A stretch of 64,000 bases of DNA, taken from Dietzia sp. JS16-p6b (GTDB lineage Bacteria; Actinomycetota; Actinomycetes; Mycobacteriales; Mycobacteriaceae). Shown piece by piece: positions 35,170-43,971 of the stretch. Position 1 is the stretch's first letter. Each line of letters starts with the position of its first letter. The notes under the pieces are model-generated. The model was not told where the DNA came from and searched no databases. It saw only the letters and a list, made by a program, of their open reading frames with translations. Location of the stretch: positions 1,026,001-1,090,000 of the forward strand of contig NZ_CP024869.1 in the NCBI RefSeq assembly GCF_003052165.1, in the 5' to 3' direction. Made by a program: the position numbers and the translations under genes.

Positions 35170-36636
35170 ATGACATCCTCCCTCGACCGCGACGCGTTCC
35201 TGATCGGTACCGAGTGGCGCTCACCCGCGACCGACGGCGTCATCGAGGTGGTCAGCCCCCACACCGAGGAGATCGTCGCCCGCGTCCCGGAGGGCTCGGT
35301 CGCCGACATCGACGCCGCCGTGGCCGCGGCGCGGGAGGCGTTCGACTCCGGCCCGTGGCCGCGGATGAGCCCCCAGGAGCGGATCGACGTGGTCGCCCGT
35401 CTCTCGGCTCTCTACGCCGCGAAGCTGGACGACATGGCGACCCTGATCTCCACCGAGATGGGGTCACCGATCTCGTTCAGTACGCTCGCCCAGGCTCCTG
35501 CGCCCTGGATGCAGATCGAGGCGTTCGTCGGCATCGCCCGGGAGTTCCCGTGGGAGGAGACCCGGCCGGGCGTGCTCGGGGGCGAGGTGCTGGTCCGCCA
35601 CGAGCCGGTGGGCGTGGTCGCGGCGATCCCGCCGTGGAACGTCCCCCAGTTCACCGTGTTGTCCAAGCTGATCCCGGCGCTGCTCACCGGCTGCACGATC
35701 GTGATCAAGCCCGCCCCCGAGACCCCGCTCGACACCTACCTGCTGGGCGAGTTGCTCATCGAGGCCGGGGTGCCGGAGGGCGTGGTGAGCATCGTCGCGG
35801 GCGGCCGCGAGGTGGGCGAGCACCTGGTCCGCCACCCCGCGGTCGACAAGGTGGCCTTCACGGGGTCCACCGCGGCGGGCCGGAAGATCGGGGCGATCTG
35901 TGGCGAGCAGCTCAAGCGCTGTTCGCTCGAGCTCGGAGGCAAGTCCGCGGCGATCGTGCTGGACGATGCCGACCTCACGAGCGTCGTCGAGGGAATCAAG
36001 TTCCTGGGCGTGATGAACTCGGGTCAGGCCTGCGTGGCGCAGACCAGGATCCTGGTGAGCCGCGAGCGGCACGACGAGGTCGCCGGCGCACTCGCGGAGG
36101 GGATCGGGTCGATGGTCGTCGGCGATCCGATGGACCCCGACACCCAGATCGGCCCGATGGTGGCGCAGCGGCAGCAGGAACGGGTGTCGTCGTACATCGA
36201 GATCGGGCAGCAGGAGGGGGCGAAGCTGCTCACCGGTGGCACCGGCCGCCCGGACGGCCTCGACTCGGGGTGGTACGTCCGACCGACCGTGTTCGCGGGG
36301 GTCGACAACTCCATGCGGATCGCCCAGGAGGAGATCTTCGGTCCGGTTCTGTCCGTGATCGCCTACGACGACGTGGACGACGCCGTCCGGATCGCCAACG
36401 ACTCCGACTACGGTCTGGCGGGAACCGTGTGGACCGCGGACCGGGAGGCGGGGCTGGGCGTCGCGCGTCGGGTCCGCACCGGAACCTACGGGGTCAACAC
36501 GTACACGATGGACTTCTCGGCCCCGTTCGGCGGCTTCAAGGCATCGGGGGTCGGCCGCGAGTTCGGCCCCGAGGGCCTGGCGCAGTACACCGAGGTCAAG
36601 TCCGTCTACCTCGACGCGCCCGCGGTCGACGGCTGA
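35170..36636 (+). CDS. NAD(P)-dependent aldehyde dehydrogenase
   Basis: This 488-residue protein belongs to the ALDH superfamily and oxidises aldehydes to acids. It shows PPWNVPQF at the coenzyme-binding helix, FTGSTAAGR, the general base Glu in LELGGKSA, and the nucleophile Cys in NSGQACVA, followed by QEEIFGPVLSVI and FGGFKASGVGRE. AGGAG precedes the ATG by 7 bases. Only 7 bases separate it from the enoyl-CoA isomerase-like gene, so the two form an operon. The substrate cannot be read from the sequence; placement in the lipid catabolism cluster suggests a fatty or terpenoid aldehyde. Confidence 0.93.
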   Translation: MTSSLDRDAFLIGTEWRSPATDGVIEVVSPHTEEIVARVPEGSVADIDAAVAAAREAFDSGPWPRMSPQERIDVVARLSALYAAKLDDMATLISTEMGSPISFSTLAQAPAPWMQIEAFVGIAREFPWEETRPGVLGGEVLVRHEPVGVVAAIPPWNVPQFTVLSKLIPALLTGCTIVIKPAPETPLDTYLLGELLIEAGVPEGVVSIVAGGREVGEHLVRHPAVDKVAFTGSTAAGRKIGAICGEQLKRCSLELGGKSAAIVLDDADLTSVVEGIKFLGVMNSGQACVAQTRILVSRERHDEVAGALAEGIGSMVVGDPMDPDTQIGPMVAQRQQERVSSYIEIGQQEGAKLLTGGTGRPDGLDSGWYVRPTVFAGVDNSMRIAQEEIFGPVLSVIAYDDVDDAVRIANDSDYGLAGTVWTADREAGLGVARRVRTGTYGVNTYTMDFSAPFGGFKASGVGREFGPEGLAQYTEVKSVYLDAPAVDG

Positions 36637-36643
36637 TACCGCC

Positions 36644-37447
36644 GTGGTGGGAGAGAACACGACGCCGCTCGAGGTGCGCGACGCCGACCGCGTCCGCACG
36701 TTGACGCTCGCGCGACCGGAGGCGCTCAACGCGTTCGACGAGGCCCTGTACGACGCGCTCACCATCGCGTTGCACGAGGCCTCGAACGATCCCACCGTGG
36801 CGGTCGTGCTGCTCACCGGGCAGGGGCGGGCGTTCAGTGCCGGGACCGACCTGGCCGAGATGGCCCAGCGGATCACCGATCCCGACTTCGTCCCCGGCGA
36901 GCACGGGTTTCTCGGGTTGATCGACGCCCTGACCGGGTTCGACAAGCCCCTCGTCCTGGCGATCAACGGCCTCGGCCTCGGGATCGGCATGACCGTCATC
37001 GGGTTCGCCGACCTGGTATTCATGTCCGAGGACGCCCGTCTCAAGTGCCCGTTCACCAGCCTCGGGGTGGCGCCCGAGGCCGCCTCGAGCTACCTGCTGC
37101 CCCGGCTCGTCGGGCGGCAGAACGCGGCGTGGGTGTTGCTGTCCTCGGAGTGGATCAGCGCCGCCGAGGCGCACGAGATGGGCCTGGTGTGGCGGCTGTG
37201 CGCCCCCGACGACCTGCTGGGGGTGGCCACCGAGCACGCAACACGGTTGGCGAGGCTGCCCATCTCGAGTCTGCGGGCGGTCAAGCGGACCATGGTCGAG
37301 CCGCTGGCCCGCCAGATCGCCGAGGCGCGCGAACGCGAGAACCAGTGCTTCGCCGACCTCATGGGCGGCCCCGCGAACTCCGAGGCCCTGGCCGCGTTCG
37401 CCGAGGGCCGGCCCGCGGACTTCACCGGGCTGCCGGACGGGGCCTGA
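36644..37447 (+). CDS. Enoyl-CoA hydratase/isomerase family protein, ECI-like
   Basis: This 267-residue crotonase-fold protein has the oxyanion-hole segments AFSAGTDL and INGLGLGIGMTVIG. The first hydratase Glu (as in GGGxE) is absent (GIGMT), while the CPFTSLGVAPEAASS segment matches delta3,delta2-enoyl-CoA isomerases, which use one Glu. Isomerase activity on unsaturated acyl-CoA is therefore more likely than hydratase. The start is GTG 36644, just after the aldehyde dehydrogenase stop. Confidence 0.87.
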   Translation: MVGENTTPLEVRDADRVRTLTLARPEALNAFDEALYDALTIALHEASNDPTVAVVLLTGQGRAFSAGTDLAEMAQRITDPDFVPGEHGFLGLIDALTGFDKPLVLAINGLGLGIGMTVIGFADLVFMSEDARLKCPFTSLGVAPEAASSYLLPRLVGRQNAAWVLLSSEWISAAEAHEMGLVWRLCAPDDLLGVATEHATRLARLPISSLRAVKRTMVEPLARQIAEARERENQCFADLMGGPANSEALAAFAEGRPADFTGLPDGA

Positions 37448-37508
37448 CCGCGGAGGGCATCGGCCGCCCGCCCGGGCGTCCCGCGCGCGCCGCACGCCCG
37501 GAGGGCCG

Positions 37509-38660
37509 GTGCGCGACGATGATGTGGTGATGCCAGAGGTCGACGTGGTGGTGATCGGCGCCGGTCAGGCGGGCCTGTCCGCCGGATATCACCTGCGACG
37601 CCGGAGGTTCGTCCCCGCCGACCGGGCCACCGCCGGCGACCGGACCTTCGTGATGGTCGACGGCGAGGACCGCCCCGGCGGGGCGTGGCGGCACCGCTGG
37701 GAGTCGCTGACCATGGCCACCGTCAACGGGATCTTCGGGCTGCCCGGCGCGCCGGTGCCCGAGGTGGATCCCGGAGCGCCCAGCCGGGTGGTCCTGCCCG
37801 CCTACTTCGCCGACTACGAGGAGCGCTTCTCCCTCGGGGTCCGGCGGCCCGTGCGCGTGAGGCAGGTGCGCCGCGCCCCGGACGAGCAGGGCGGCCCGGG
37901 GCGCGGCCGCCTCGTCGTCGCCACCTCCGGGGTTCCGGGGGAGAGGGCTGGCGGGGACGGTGCGCGGGGCCACGACGACGAGGTGTGGCACGCGCGCTAC
38001 GTCATCAACGCCACGGGGACGTGGACGCGGCCCTTCTGGCCGTACTACCCCGGGCGGGAGAGCTTCCGCGGGCGCCAGCTCCACGTCCGTGACTACGTCC
38101 GCGCGGAGGAGTTCGCCGGTCAGCGCGTGGTGATCGTGGGCTCGGGGATCTCGGCCACCCAACTGCTCGAGGAGATCTCGCGCGGGGCCGACACCCTGTG
38201 GGTGACCCGGCGGGAGATCGAGTGGGCCACGGGCCCGCCTCCGGAGAACTTCTCGGCCGCCATCTCGGCGGTCGCCGAGCGCACGGCCACGGGGTTGCCG
38301 CCCGAGAGCGTGATCCGGGTGACCGGCATGTACCGCACCCCGTGGATCGATCGGGCGGAGGCCCGCGGGGCGCTGGTGCGGCACCCGATGTTCACCCGGA
38401 TCGAGCCCGACGGGGTGCGGATGCCGGACGGCCGGCTGGAGCCCGCCGACGCGATCCTCTGGGCCACGGGGTTCCGGCCCGCGGTCGCCCACCTCGCGCC
38501 ACTCGGCCTCCGGACCCCGGCCGGGGGGATCCGTGTGGCCGACGGCCGGGCCCTCGACGAGCCGCGGCTGTTCCTCATCGGCTACGGCCCGTCCCAGTCG
38601 ACCGTGGGGGCCAACCGGGCGGGCCGTGACGCCGTCCGCGCGATCGTGTCCGAACTCTGA
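37509..38660 (+). CDS. FAD-dependent NAD(P)-binding monooxygenase-like protein
   Basis: This 383-residue flavoprotein has a first Rossmann fold near the N-terminus (VVVIGAGQAGLSAGYHL), a second nucleotide fold (QRVVIVGSGISATQLLEEI), GGAWRHRW where flavin monooxygenases hold their substrate loop, and DAILWATGFRP. These resemble flavin-containing monooxygenases and YUC/CzcO-like proteins. GTG 37509 is chosen because GGAGG stands 4 bases upstream; ATG 37530 is an alternative. Its substrate is unknown. It converges with the acyl-CoA dehydrogenase gene. Confidence 0.85.
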   Translation: MRDDDVVMPEVDVVVIGAGQAGLSAGYHLRRRRFVPADRATAGDRTFVMVDGEDRPGGAWRHRWESLTMATVNGIFGLPGAPVPEVDPGAPSRVVLPAYFADYEERFSLGVRRPVRVRQVRRAPDEQGGPGRGRLVVATSGVPGERAGGDGARGHDDEVWHARYVINATGTWTRPFWPYYPGRESFRGRQLHVRDYVRAEEFAGQRVVIVGSGISATQLLEEISRGADTLWVTRREIEWATGPPPENFSAAISAVAERTATGLPPESVIRVTGMYRTPWIDRAEARGALVRHPMFTRIEPDGVRMPDGRLEPADAILWATGFRPAVAHLAPLGLRTPAGGIRVADGRALDEPRLFLIGYGPSQSTVGANRAGRDAVRAIVSEL

Positions 38661-38662
38661 GA

Positions 38663-38719
38663 GGCTCAGGGTGGTGGGGCTCGGAGTGGTGGGGCTCAGG
38701 GTGGTGGGGCTCAGAGGGT
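38663..38719. repeat. 15-bp tandem repeat, about 3.8 copies
   Basis: The unit GGCTCAGGGTGGTGG is repeated at 38663, 38678, 38693 and partly at 38708, with two to three changes between copies. It fills the gap between two convergent genes and runs over the last codons of the acyl-CoA dehydrogenase gene. Slippage-prone GC-rich DNA is the simplest explanation. Confidence 0.9.
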
Positions 38720-39871
38720 CCGGGAGATCAGCTCCTTCATGATCTCGTTGGTCCCGCCGTAGATCTTCTGCACGCGGGCGGAGGCGTACATCCGGGCGAT
38801 CGGGTACTCGGTCATGAACCCGTAGCCGCCGAAGACCTGCAGGCAGCGGTCGATGATCTCGCACTGCTTGTCGGTGCAGAAGTACTTGGCCATCGACGCC
38901 GTGGCCGGATCCAGCTTGCCCTCCAGATGCAGGGAGATGCAGTGGTCCAGGAGGGTCCGGGCCGCCAGGGCCTCGGTCTTGCACTCGGCCAGCTCGAAGC
39001 GGAGGTTCTGGAACTTCAGGATGGGCTTGCCGAACGCCTCGCGCTCCTTGGCGTAGTCGACCGCGAGGCGGACCGCGGTCTCGGCCGCGGCGACGGCGGT
39101 GACGGCGATGATGAGGCGCTCCTGGGGCAGCTGCTGCATGAGCTGGATGAAGCCCTGGCCCTCGCCCGCCTCGCCGCCGAGGATGTTGGCGGCGGGGATC
39201 CGCATGTCGTCGAAGAACAGCTCCATCGTGTCCTGGTACTTCAGGCCGATCTTGTCGAGCTTGCGCCCGCGGTCGAACCCCGGGAGGTCGGTGGTCTCGG
39301 CCAGCAGGAGCGACAGCCCCTGGGCACCCTCGCCACCGGTGCGGGCGACGATGATGAGCAGGTCGCAGTGCATGCCGTTGGAGATGAACGTCTTGGCGCC
39401 GTTGACCACCAGGTCGTCGCCGTCCCGCACCGCCGTGGTGCGCAGCGCCTGCAGATCCGAACCCGCTCCGGGCTCGGTCATGGCGATCGCCCCCACCATC
39501 TCGCCGGTCGCCAGCTTCGGCAACAGGCGGGTCTTCTGCTCCTCGGTGCCGTACTGGAGCAGGTAGTGGGCGACGATCGTGCTGTGCACGGAGTTGCCCC
39601 AACCGTCGTCGAGCGCCCGGGTCTGCTCCTCGGCGATCACGGTCTCGTGGGCGAACGTGCCGCCGCCCCCTCCGTACTCCTCGGGGATGGATATGCACAG
39701 CAGGCCCGCGTCGCCGGCCTTGTTCCAGAATCCTCGGTCCACCGCGCCCTCGGCGGCCCACCGCTCGAGGTTCGGCGCGGTCTCCTTGTCCAGGAACGCA
39801 CGAGTGTGGGCGCGTAGCGCGTCCAGGTCGTCGGTCATCCACGGGGAGCGGTAGGGGGCGGTCTCGAACAC
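38711..39871 (-). CDS. Acyl-CoA dehydrogenase, LCAD-like
   Basis: This 386-residue FAD enzyme introduces a double bond into acyl-CoA. It shows AIAMTEPGAGSDLQ, the flavin-binding TFISNG, and the C-terminal IYGGTNEIMKELISRTL. The usual C-terminal catalytic Glu of MCAD (in YEGT) is Gly here; instead the base is likely the Glu in LPQERLIIA, as in long-chain acyl-CoA dehydrogenases. GTG 39871 is the start, with GGAG 8 bases upstream. The gene is divergent from a TetR gene, with a palindromic site in between, suggesting regulation by it. Confidence 0.92.
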   Translation of the reverse strand: MFETAPYRSPWMTDDLDALRAHTRAFLDKETAPNLERWAAEGAVDRGFWNKAGDAGLLCISIPEEYGGGGGTFAHETVIAEEQTRALDDGWGNSVHSTIVAHYLLQYGTEEQKTRLLPKLATGEMVGAIAMTEPGAGSDLQALRTTAVRDGDDLVVNGAKTFISNGMHCDLLIIVARTGGEGAQGLSLLLAETTDLPGFDRGRKLDKIGLKYQDTMELFFDDMRIPAANILGGEAGEGQGFIQLMQQLPQERLIIAVTAVAAAETAVRLAVDYAKEREAFGKPILKFQNLRFELAECKTEALAARTLLDHCISLHLEGKLDPATASMAKYFCTDKQCEIIDRCLQVFGGYGFMTEYPIARMYASARVQKIYGGTNEIMKELISRTL

Positions 39872-39928
39872 GAGGGATCTCCAGGGGTCGGTCGCGTGGG
39901 GCCCGGGCGGCCCCGCTCGTCCACCACA

Positions 39929-39960
39929 ATACGAGTGCATGCTTTGCTATGCAATCGTAT
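39929..39960. promoter_or_regulatory. 32-bp palindromic operator between acyl-CoA dehydrogenase and TetR
   Basis: The arms ATACGAGTGCAT (39929-39940) and ATGCAATCGTAT (39949-39960) are inverted repeats with one mismatch, separated by 8 bases. The element is AT-rich against a GC-rich background and lies in the divergent promoter region. It is the best operator candidate in the window for a TetR dimer pair. Confidence 0.75.
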
Positions 39961-40022
39961 GGTCGCGGTATCGTCTCCGACATCGACCGGACGCAGACGC
40001 CGGTCGAGGGACGAGGAACGGG

Positions 40023-40634
40023 GTGGCGCACATGGCCGGGACCACAGCCGACCGCGGCGGTGCCGCCGAGGGGGACCTCACCGCGCGGGCGCGGATCCGC
40101 TACGCCGCACTGGCCCTGTACGCCGAGTACGGCGAGGACCGGGTCTCGATGCGTCGGGTCGCCGCCGAGGTCGGGGTGACCATCGGCCTGATCCAGCATC
40201 ATTTCGGCACCAAGGACGGCCTGCGCCGCGCCGTCGACGACCTCGTGGTGGAGCGGGTCGTCGGGGCGCTGGCGACGGTGGAACACACCGGGACGCCGGC
40301 GGAGGTGGTGGAGGCCAGGAACGTCGCGGTCCGCGAGATGCTCCGGCAGAACCCGCAGCTCGTGAGCTACCTCAACCGGGCCCTGTTGGAACCCGACGGT
40401 CGCGGGGCACCGTTGCTGGAGGCGATCGTCGACCTCACCACCAGGGAGATCGAGGGCCTGCGGCGAGGGGGTCTGGCCTCCACCAGGGCCTCGGACAAGG
40501 TGCAGGTGGTCCGTACGCTCGTCGACCAGGTGGGGGAGGTGTTCCTCCGGCCCGTGGTCGAGGCCATCTGGGCCCACATCGGTGGGGATCCGGGCGAGTG
40601 CCCGTCGATCCGGATCACGGTCGAGGGTCACTGA
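40023..40634 (+). CDS. TetR family transcriptional regulator
   Basis: This protein of about 203 residues has the helix-turn-helix at residues 17-62 (ARIRYAALALYAEYGEDRVSM, then GVTIGLIQHHFGTKDGL). The C-terminal domain contains EMLRQNPQLVSYLNRALLEPDG, of unknown ligand. GTG 40023 after GAGGAACGGG is chosen; ATG 40032 is an alternative. Divergence from the acyl-CoA dehydrogenase gene and the shared palindrome suggest that it represses that gene and itself in response to an acyl-CoA or fatty acid. Confidence 0.9.
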   Translation: MAHMAGTTADRGGAAEGDLTARARIRYAALALYAEYGEDRVSMRRVAAEVGVTIGLIQHHFGTKDGLRRAVDDLVVERVVGALATVEHTGTPAEVVEARNVAVREMLRQNPQLVSYLNRALLEPDGRGAPLLEAIVDLTTREIEGLRRGGLASTRASDKVQVVRTLVDQVGEVFLRPVVEAIWAHIGGDPGECPSIRITVEGH

Positions 40635-40767
40635 CGCCGAACGAGCCCGTCGGACGGCTGGCTCGCCGCGAGTAGCGGGGCGCGCCCGCCGTGCAGCCGG
40701 AGCCGGCGCCCGATAGGCTGTCAGGGCGTTTACCCGGGCAGTCTGCCGGGGTGGGAAGGACACGCTC

Positions 40768-41478
40768 ATGAGGTTCACCGGCCTGGCCAAGCTCGCCGTG
40801 ACCGCTGTGATGGCCGGTGCGACCGCACTCGCGGCCCCCGCCGCCGCCCAGGCCGCGGTCCCGGTCGCCGGCGGCACCCCGGTGCTGGTCAACGGAGTGG
40901 CCGGGTGCACCCTCACCGCCGCCGGGTATGACGCCACCGGAGCCCCGGTGGCCTTCACGGCCGCCCACTGCAGCGACCGGATCAACTCCCCGGTCTTCCT
41001 CCGGAGCGACCCGGGAGCCGGGGTGATCGGCACCGTCGCGACGCGTAACGAGATCCTCGACTACTCGGTGATCCGGCTCGACCCGGGTACCGCGGTCCCC
41101 GTCCGCCAGCCCGGGGTCAGCGGGCGCGGTCCCGCCCCTGAGTTCGGTGACGTCGTGTGCAAGGACGGGTTGTCCACGGGGCACACCTGTGGCATCACGT
41201 GGCAGCGCGACGGCGCGAAGTTCTGGAGCCAGGCCTGCGCGGGATACGGGGACTCCGGTGGTCCGGTGACCCGCGACGGTCGCCTGGTGGGACTGCTGTC
41301 CGGTGGGCACATGCCTCCGAACGCCGGGCCCATCGGCAGCGTCGGTCCACTCCTGCCGTCCTGCTTCCACGCCGCGCAGTCGCCCTTCTTCCTCCCGGCG
41401 CTGGCGTACTCGTTCGATGCGATCGTGACCGATGCGACCGACCGCAACTGGCCCGGTCGCGGTTTCCGGATGGCCTGA
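40768..41478 (+). CDS. Secreted S1 family (chymotrypsin-like) serine protease
   Basis: This 236-residue protein has a signal peptide (residues 1-29, Ala-rich, ending AAAQAA). The catalytic triad can be read: His67 in TAAHC, Asp98 in LDYSVI and Ser163 in GDSGGPV. Cys47/Cys68 and Cys131/Cys141 are placed for disulfides. No propeptide or membrane anchor is visible. Similar small exported S1 proteases are common in the order. GGAAGGA precedes the ATG by 7 bases. The target is unknown. Confidence 0.93.
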   Translation: MRFTGLAKLAVTAVMAGATALAAPAAAQAAVPVAGGTPVLVNGVAGCTLTAAGYDATGAPVAFTAAHCSDRINSPVFLRSDPGAGVIGTVATRNEILDYSVIRLDPGTAVPVRQPGVSGRGPAPEFGDVVCKDGLSTGHTCGITWQRDGAKFWSQACAGYGDSGGPVTRDGRLVGLLSGGHMPPNAGPIGSVGPLLPSCFHAAQSPFFLPALAYSFDAIVTDATDRNWPGRGFRMA

Positions 41479-41565
41479 CGGCCCGCCGAGCGGACCGCCC
41501 GAAATCGGTGTGGATCATCGGCCCACCTGGTACGACTGGGGTCATCCCGGATGAGAGGTGAACCC

Positions 41566-42087
41566 ATGACCAGCACCGATGCCACCGTTCCTCCCGAGCG
41601 ACGCGACCGGGCCAGCAGGGGACTGTTCATGATCCTCGGGCTGATCGTCGTGGTGATCGTCGTGGGTCTTCTGGTGTTCCTGTTCACCGGGAATGCCGAG
41701 GAGTCCGCGCAGCCCGCGGCGGAGGACCCCCACTCCGCGCTCGCCGACGCCATCACCGCGGAGGTGGAGGGCGCCGTCGTCGAGTTCGAACCCGGCCTCG
41801 CCGCCGTCACCTTCCCCCTGCCGCCGGATGCCACTCCGGCCGCCGCCAGCCAGGCCGCCCAGGACGACTCGATCAGCATTCTCCGCGCCGTTCAGGACTC
41901 CGAGTGGTCGGGGACCGTGGAGATCACCGCCTACTCTGCGGCCGGCGACCAGCCGGAGGGCCAGGAGATGGTGAGGATGGTGTACCTGCCCGAAACAGTC
42001 GAACGGATCGACCCGGACGGGATCGGGCGCGAGGACGTGTGGGCCGAGGCGGACGAGCAGTTCGTCGACCCGGCCCTGGCGGGGTAG
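41566..42087 (+). CDS. Membrane-anchored hypothetical protein
   Basis: This 173-residue protein has one transmembrane helix at about residues 22-42 (MILGLIVVVIVVGLLVFLF) and an acidic extracellular C-terminal part. No family is recognised. The ATG at 41566 follows AGAGGTGA; the in-frame ATG 41551 is less likely. It converges with the next gene. Coding character is clear from codon use and the ribosome-binding site. Confidence 0.7.
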   Translation: MTSTDATVPPERRDRASRGLFMILGLIVVVIVVGLLVFLFTGNAEESAQPAAEDPHSALADAITAEVEGAVVEFEPGLAAVTFPLPPDATPAAASQAAQDDSISILRAVQDSEWSGTVEITAYSAAGDQPEGQEMVRMVYLPETVERIDPDGIGREDVWAEADEQFVDPALAG

Positions 42088-42106
42088 GCGCGCTGGCCGG
42101 GTGACC

Positions 42107-42598
42107 TCACCTCGCCCACAGTTCGGCGGACTCGGCGGCGCCCGCCTCAGACCGGATGCGTTGCCAGTTGCGGCCACCGCGCGCGAAGGTGGCCAGGACG
42201 GCGTCGGGGACGCTCGACCGGTCTGTCGGTTCGGATCGCCACGTGCACTCACGGACGTGCACCAGGTCCACCGAGTGCGCCTCGTCTGAGGCGTCGTAGC
42301 GCCACGGCCCCGCGAGACGCCCGAGCCAGTAGTGGCCGTCGACGTCCCGGGTCCAGACGTAGACGCCGTCGGGGACGTCGGCGAACCGCTCGATCCGGCG
42401 GGCCAACCTGGAGTCGTGCTGCGCCGCGGCGGCGTCGACCGCTTCGGCGAGCGACGACGGTGACGGCCCCTCGAGGCGCCCTCCCATGCCGCAGAGGCCG
42501 AGGCGCAGGCCGCGCTCGACTCCGCCACCGTCGGGCACCCGGTCGTCCCGCGACCGCATCGGGGCCCGGAAGAGGGGGACGTCGTCGTCAGGGGACAT
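42107..42598 (-). CDS. Hypothetical protein with possible PUA-like domain
   Basis: This protein of 163 residues is of unknown function. The C-terminal two thirds show PDGVYVWTRDVDGHYWLGRLAG, then DLVHVRECTWR and VPDAVLATFARGG, a layout like small-molecule or base-recognising PUA/EVE-like folds, but I cannot prove the relation. GGAG lies 8 bases before the ATG. It ends 19 bases from the converging membrane-anchored gene. Confidence 0.6.
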   Translation of the reverse strand: MSPDDDVPLFRAPMRSRDDRVPDGGGVERGLRLGLCGMGGRLEGPSPSSLAEAVDAAAAQHDSRLARRIERFADVPDGVYVWTRDVDGHYWLGRLAGPWRYDASDEAHSVDLVHVRECTWRSEPTDRSSVPDAVLATFARGGRNWQRIRSEAGAAESAELWAR

Positions 42599-42652
42599 CG
42601 GTTCTGCTCCTGTTCGCGCGGCACCGTACCCGTCATGGTGCCTGACGCCAGT

Positions 42653-42683
42653 CGCCCCCGCGGATCACCGATCCACGGGGGCG
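42653..42683 (-). terminator. Hairpin terminator of the fadE24-fadE23 operon
   Basis: The arms CGCCCCCG-C-GGATC and GATCC-A-CGGGGGCG pair with one internal mismatch around a 3-base loop, 34 bases beyond the fadE23 stop. Confidence 0.7.
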
Positions 42684-42716
42684 CCTGTCGATCTCAGCCG
42701 CGCGCGCGGCAGGGAC

Positions 42717-43922
42717 TCACTTCAGCTCGGCGCTGGACAGGTCGAGCAGTCGCCGCGCGATCACCAGCTGCTGGATCTGCTGGGTGCCCTCGAAGATGTC
42801 GAGGATCTTGGAGTCGCGTGACCACTTCTCCAGGAAACTGCGCTCGGAGTAGCCGTAGCTGCCGGCCAGCTCGACCGCGCCCAGGGTCACGGCGGAGCCG
42901 GTGCGCCCGGCCTTGGCCTTGCACATCGACGCCTCCTTGGTGTTGGGCATCTTGTTGTCGGCCATCCACGCCGCCCGCAGGGTGAGCAGATACGCGGACT
43001 CCCAGTCGGCCTCGAGCTCGAGGTACTTGGCCACCGCGGCGGGCTGGCTGGTCGCGGGCCGGTCGTAGTCGATCTCCAGCCCGGCCTCCTCGAGCAGCGC
43101 CCGGATCTCCTCCAGTGCGGCACGTGCGACGCCGACCGCCATCCCCGCCACGAGCGGGCGGGTGTTGTCGAACGTCTGCATGGCGCCGGCGAAGCCCTTG
43201 TCCACCCGGACCTCGGGATCGCCCAGGAGGTTCTCCTTGGGGACCCGGCAGTTGTCGAAGGTGATCTGTGCGGTGTCGGAGGCGCGGATGCCGAGCTTGT
43301 GCTCCAGCCGGTCCACGTTCACACCGGGGTGCTCGCGCGGCACGACGAAGGACTTGATGGCCGCGCGGCCCTTGCTCTTGTCGAGGGTCGCCCACACGAC
43401 GATGTGGTCGGCCCGGGCACCGGACGTGATGTAGATCTTGGTGCCGTTGATCACGTACTCGTCGCCGTCCAACCGGGCGGTGGTGGACACCGCGGCGGAG
43501 TCGGAACCGAACTCGGGCTCGGTGATCGCCATGGAGGCCCAGACCCGTCCGAACCTCTCCATCTGCTCGTCGTTGGCGACCGCGGCGATCGCGGAGTTGC
43601 CCAGGCCCTGGCGCGGGATCGACAGGGTGAGTCCGACGTCCCCCCAGCACGTCTCGATGATGTTGAGGAGCGACTTCATGTTGCCGCCGTTGGACACGCC
43701 CTCGCGACGCGGCGCGCCGCCCGACCCCATGGTGGCACCGGAGGCGGCCTGCCCGGCGTCCTCCATGGCCTCCATCATGGCCTTGAGAGTGTCGAGCTCG
43801 ACGGGGTACTCGTGCTCCGCGAGGTCGTACTTGCGGGACACGGGACGGAAGATCTGGGTGGCGACCTGGCGGGCCTGGTTGGCGCCCGCCTCGAGCCGCT
43901 TGGGGAGTTCGAGGTTGATCAT
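42717..43922 (-). CDS. fadE23: Acyl-CoA dehydrogenase, FadE23-like
   Basis: This 401-residue enzyme is the same length as M. tuberculosis FadE23 (Rv3140). It shows AITEPEFGSDSAAV, IYITSG and the C-terminal LDIFEGTQQIQQL, where the Glu of FEGT is the expected catalytic base. It lies just downstream of the FadE24-like gene, which lacks that Glu. In mycobacteria adjacent FadE pairs form alpha2-beta2 enzymes with active sites at the interface, and such a complex is probable here. The substrate is unknown. Confidence 0.92.
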   Translation of the reverse strand: MINLELPKRLEAGANQARQVATQIFRPVSRKYDLAEHEYPVELDTLKAMMEAMEDAGQAASGATMGSGGAPRREGVSNGGNMKSLLNIIETCWGDVGLTLSIPRQGLGNSAIAAVANDEQMERFGRVWASMAITEPEFGSDSAAVSTTARLDGDEYVINGTKIYITSGARADHIVVWATLDKSKGRAAIKSFVVPREHPGVNVDRLEHKLGIRASDTAQITFDNCRVPKENLLGDPEVRVDKGFAGAMQTFDNTRPLVAGMAVGVARAALEEIRALLEEAGLEIDYDRPATSQPAAVAKYLELEADWESAYLLTLRAAWMADNKMPNTKEASMCKAKAGRTGSAVTLGAVELAGSYGYSERSFLEKWSRDSKILDIFEGTQQIQQLVIARRLLDLSSAELK

Positions 43923-43971
43923 CGTCAGAGTTCCTTAGTCCGGGTGGGGCGGGTGGCGGGGTGGGTGGTGA

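Noticed and set aside
34236-35309. Extension of the fusion frame past 34235
   Set aside because: It is antisense to the TetR gene and reads as shadow; the true start is at the MSKRSR segment.
37422-41033. Minus-strand open frame of 1203 codons
   Set aside because: It crosses several real genes in another frame, including antisense of known enzymes, and has no recognisable protein features.
31156-42598. Integrated element bounded by tRNA-fMet
   Set aside because: There is no integrase, no repeated tRNA end and no base-composition change; the region looks like ordinary accessory metabolism.
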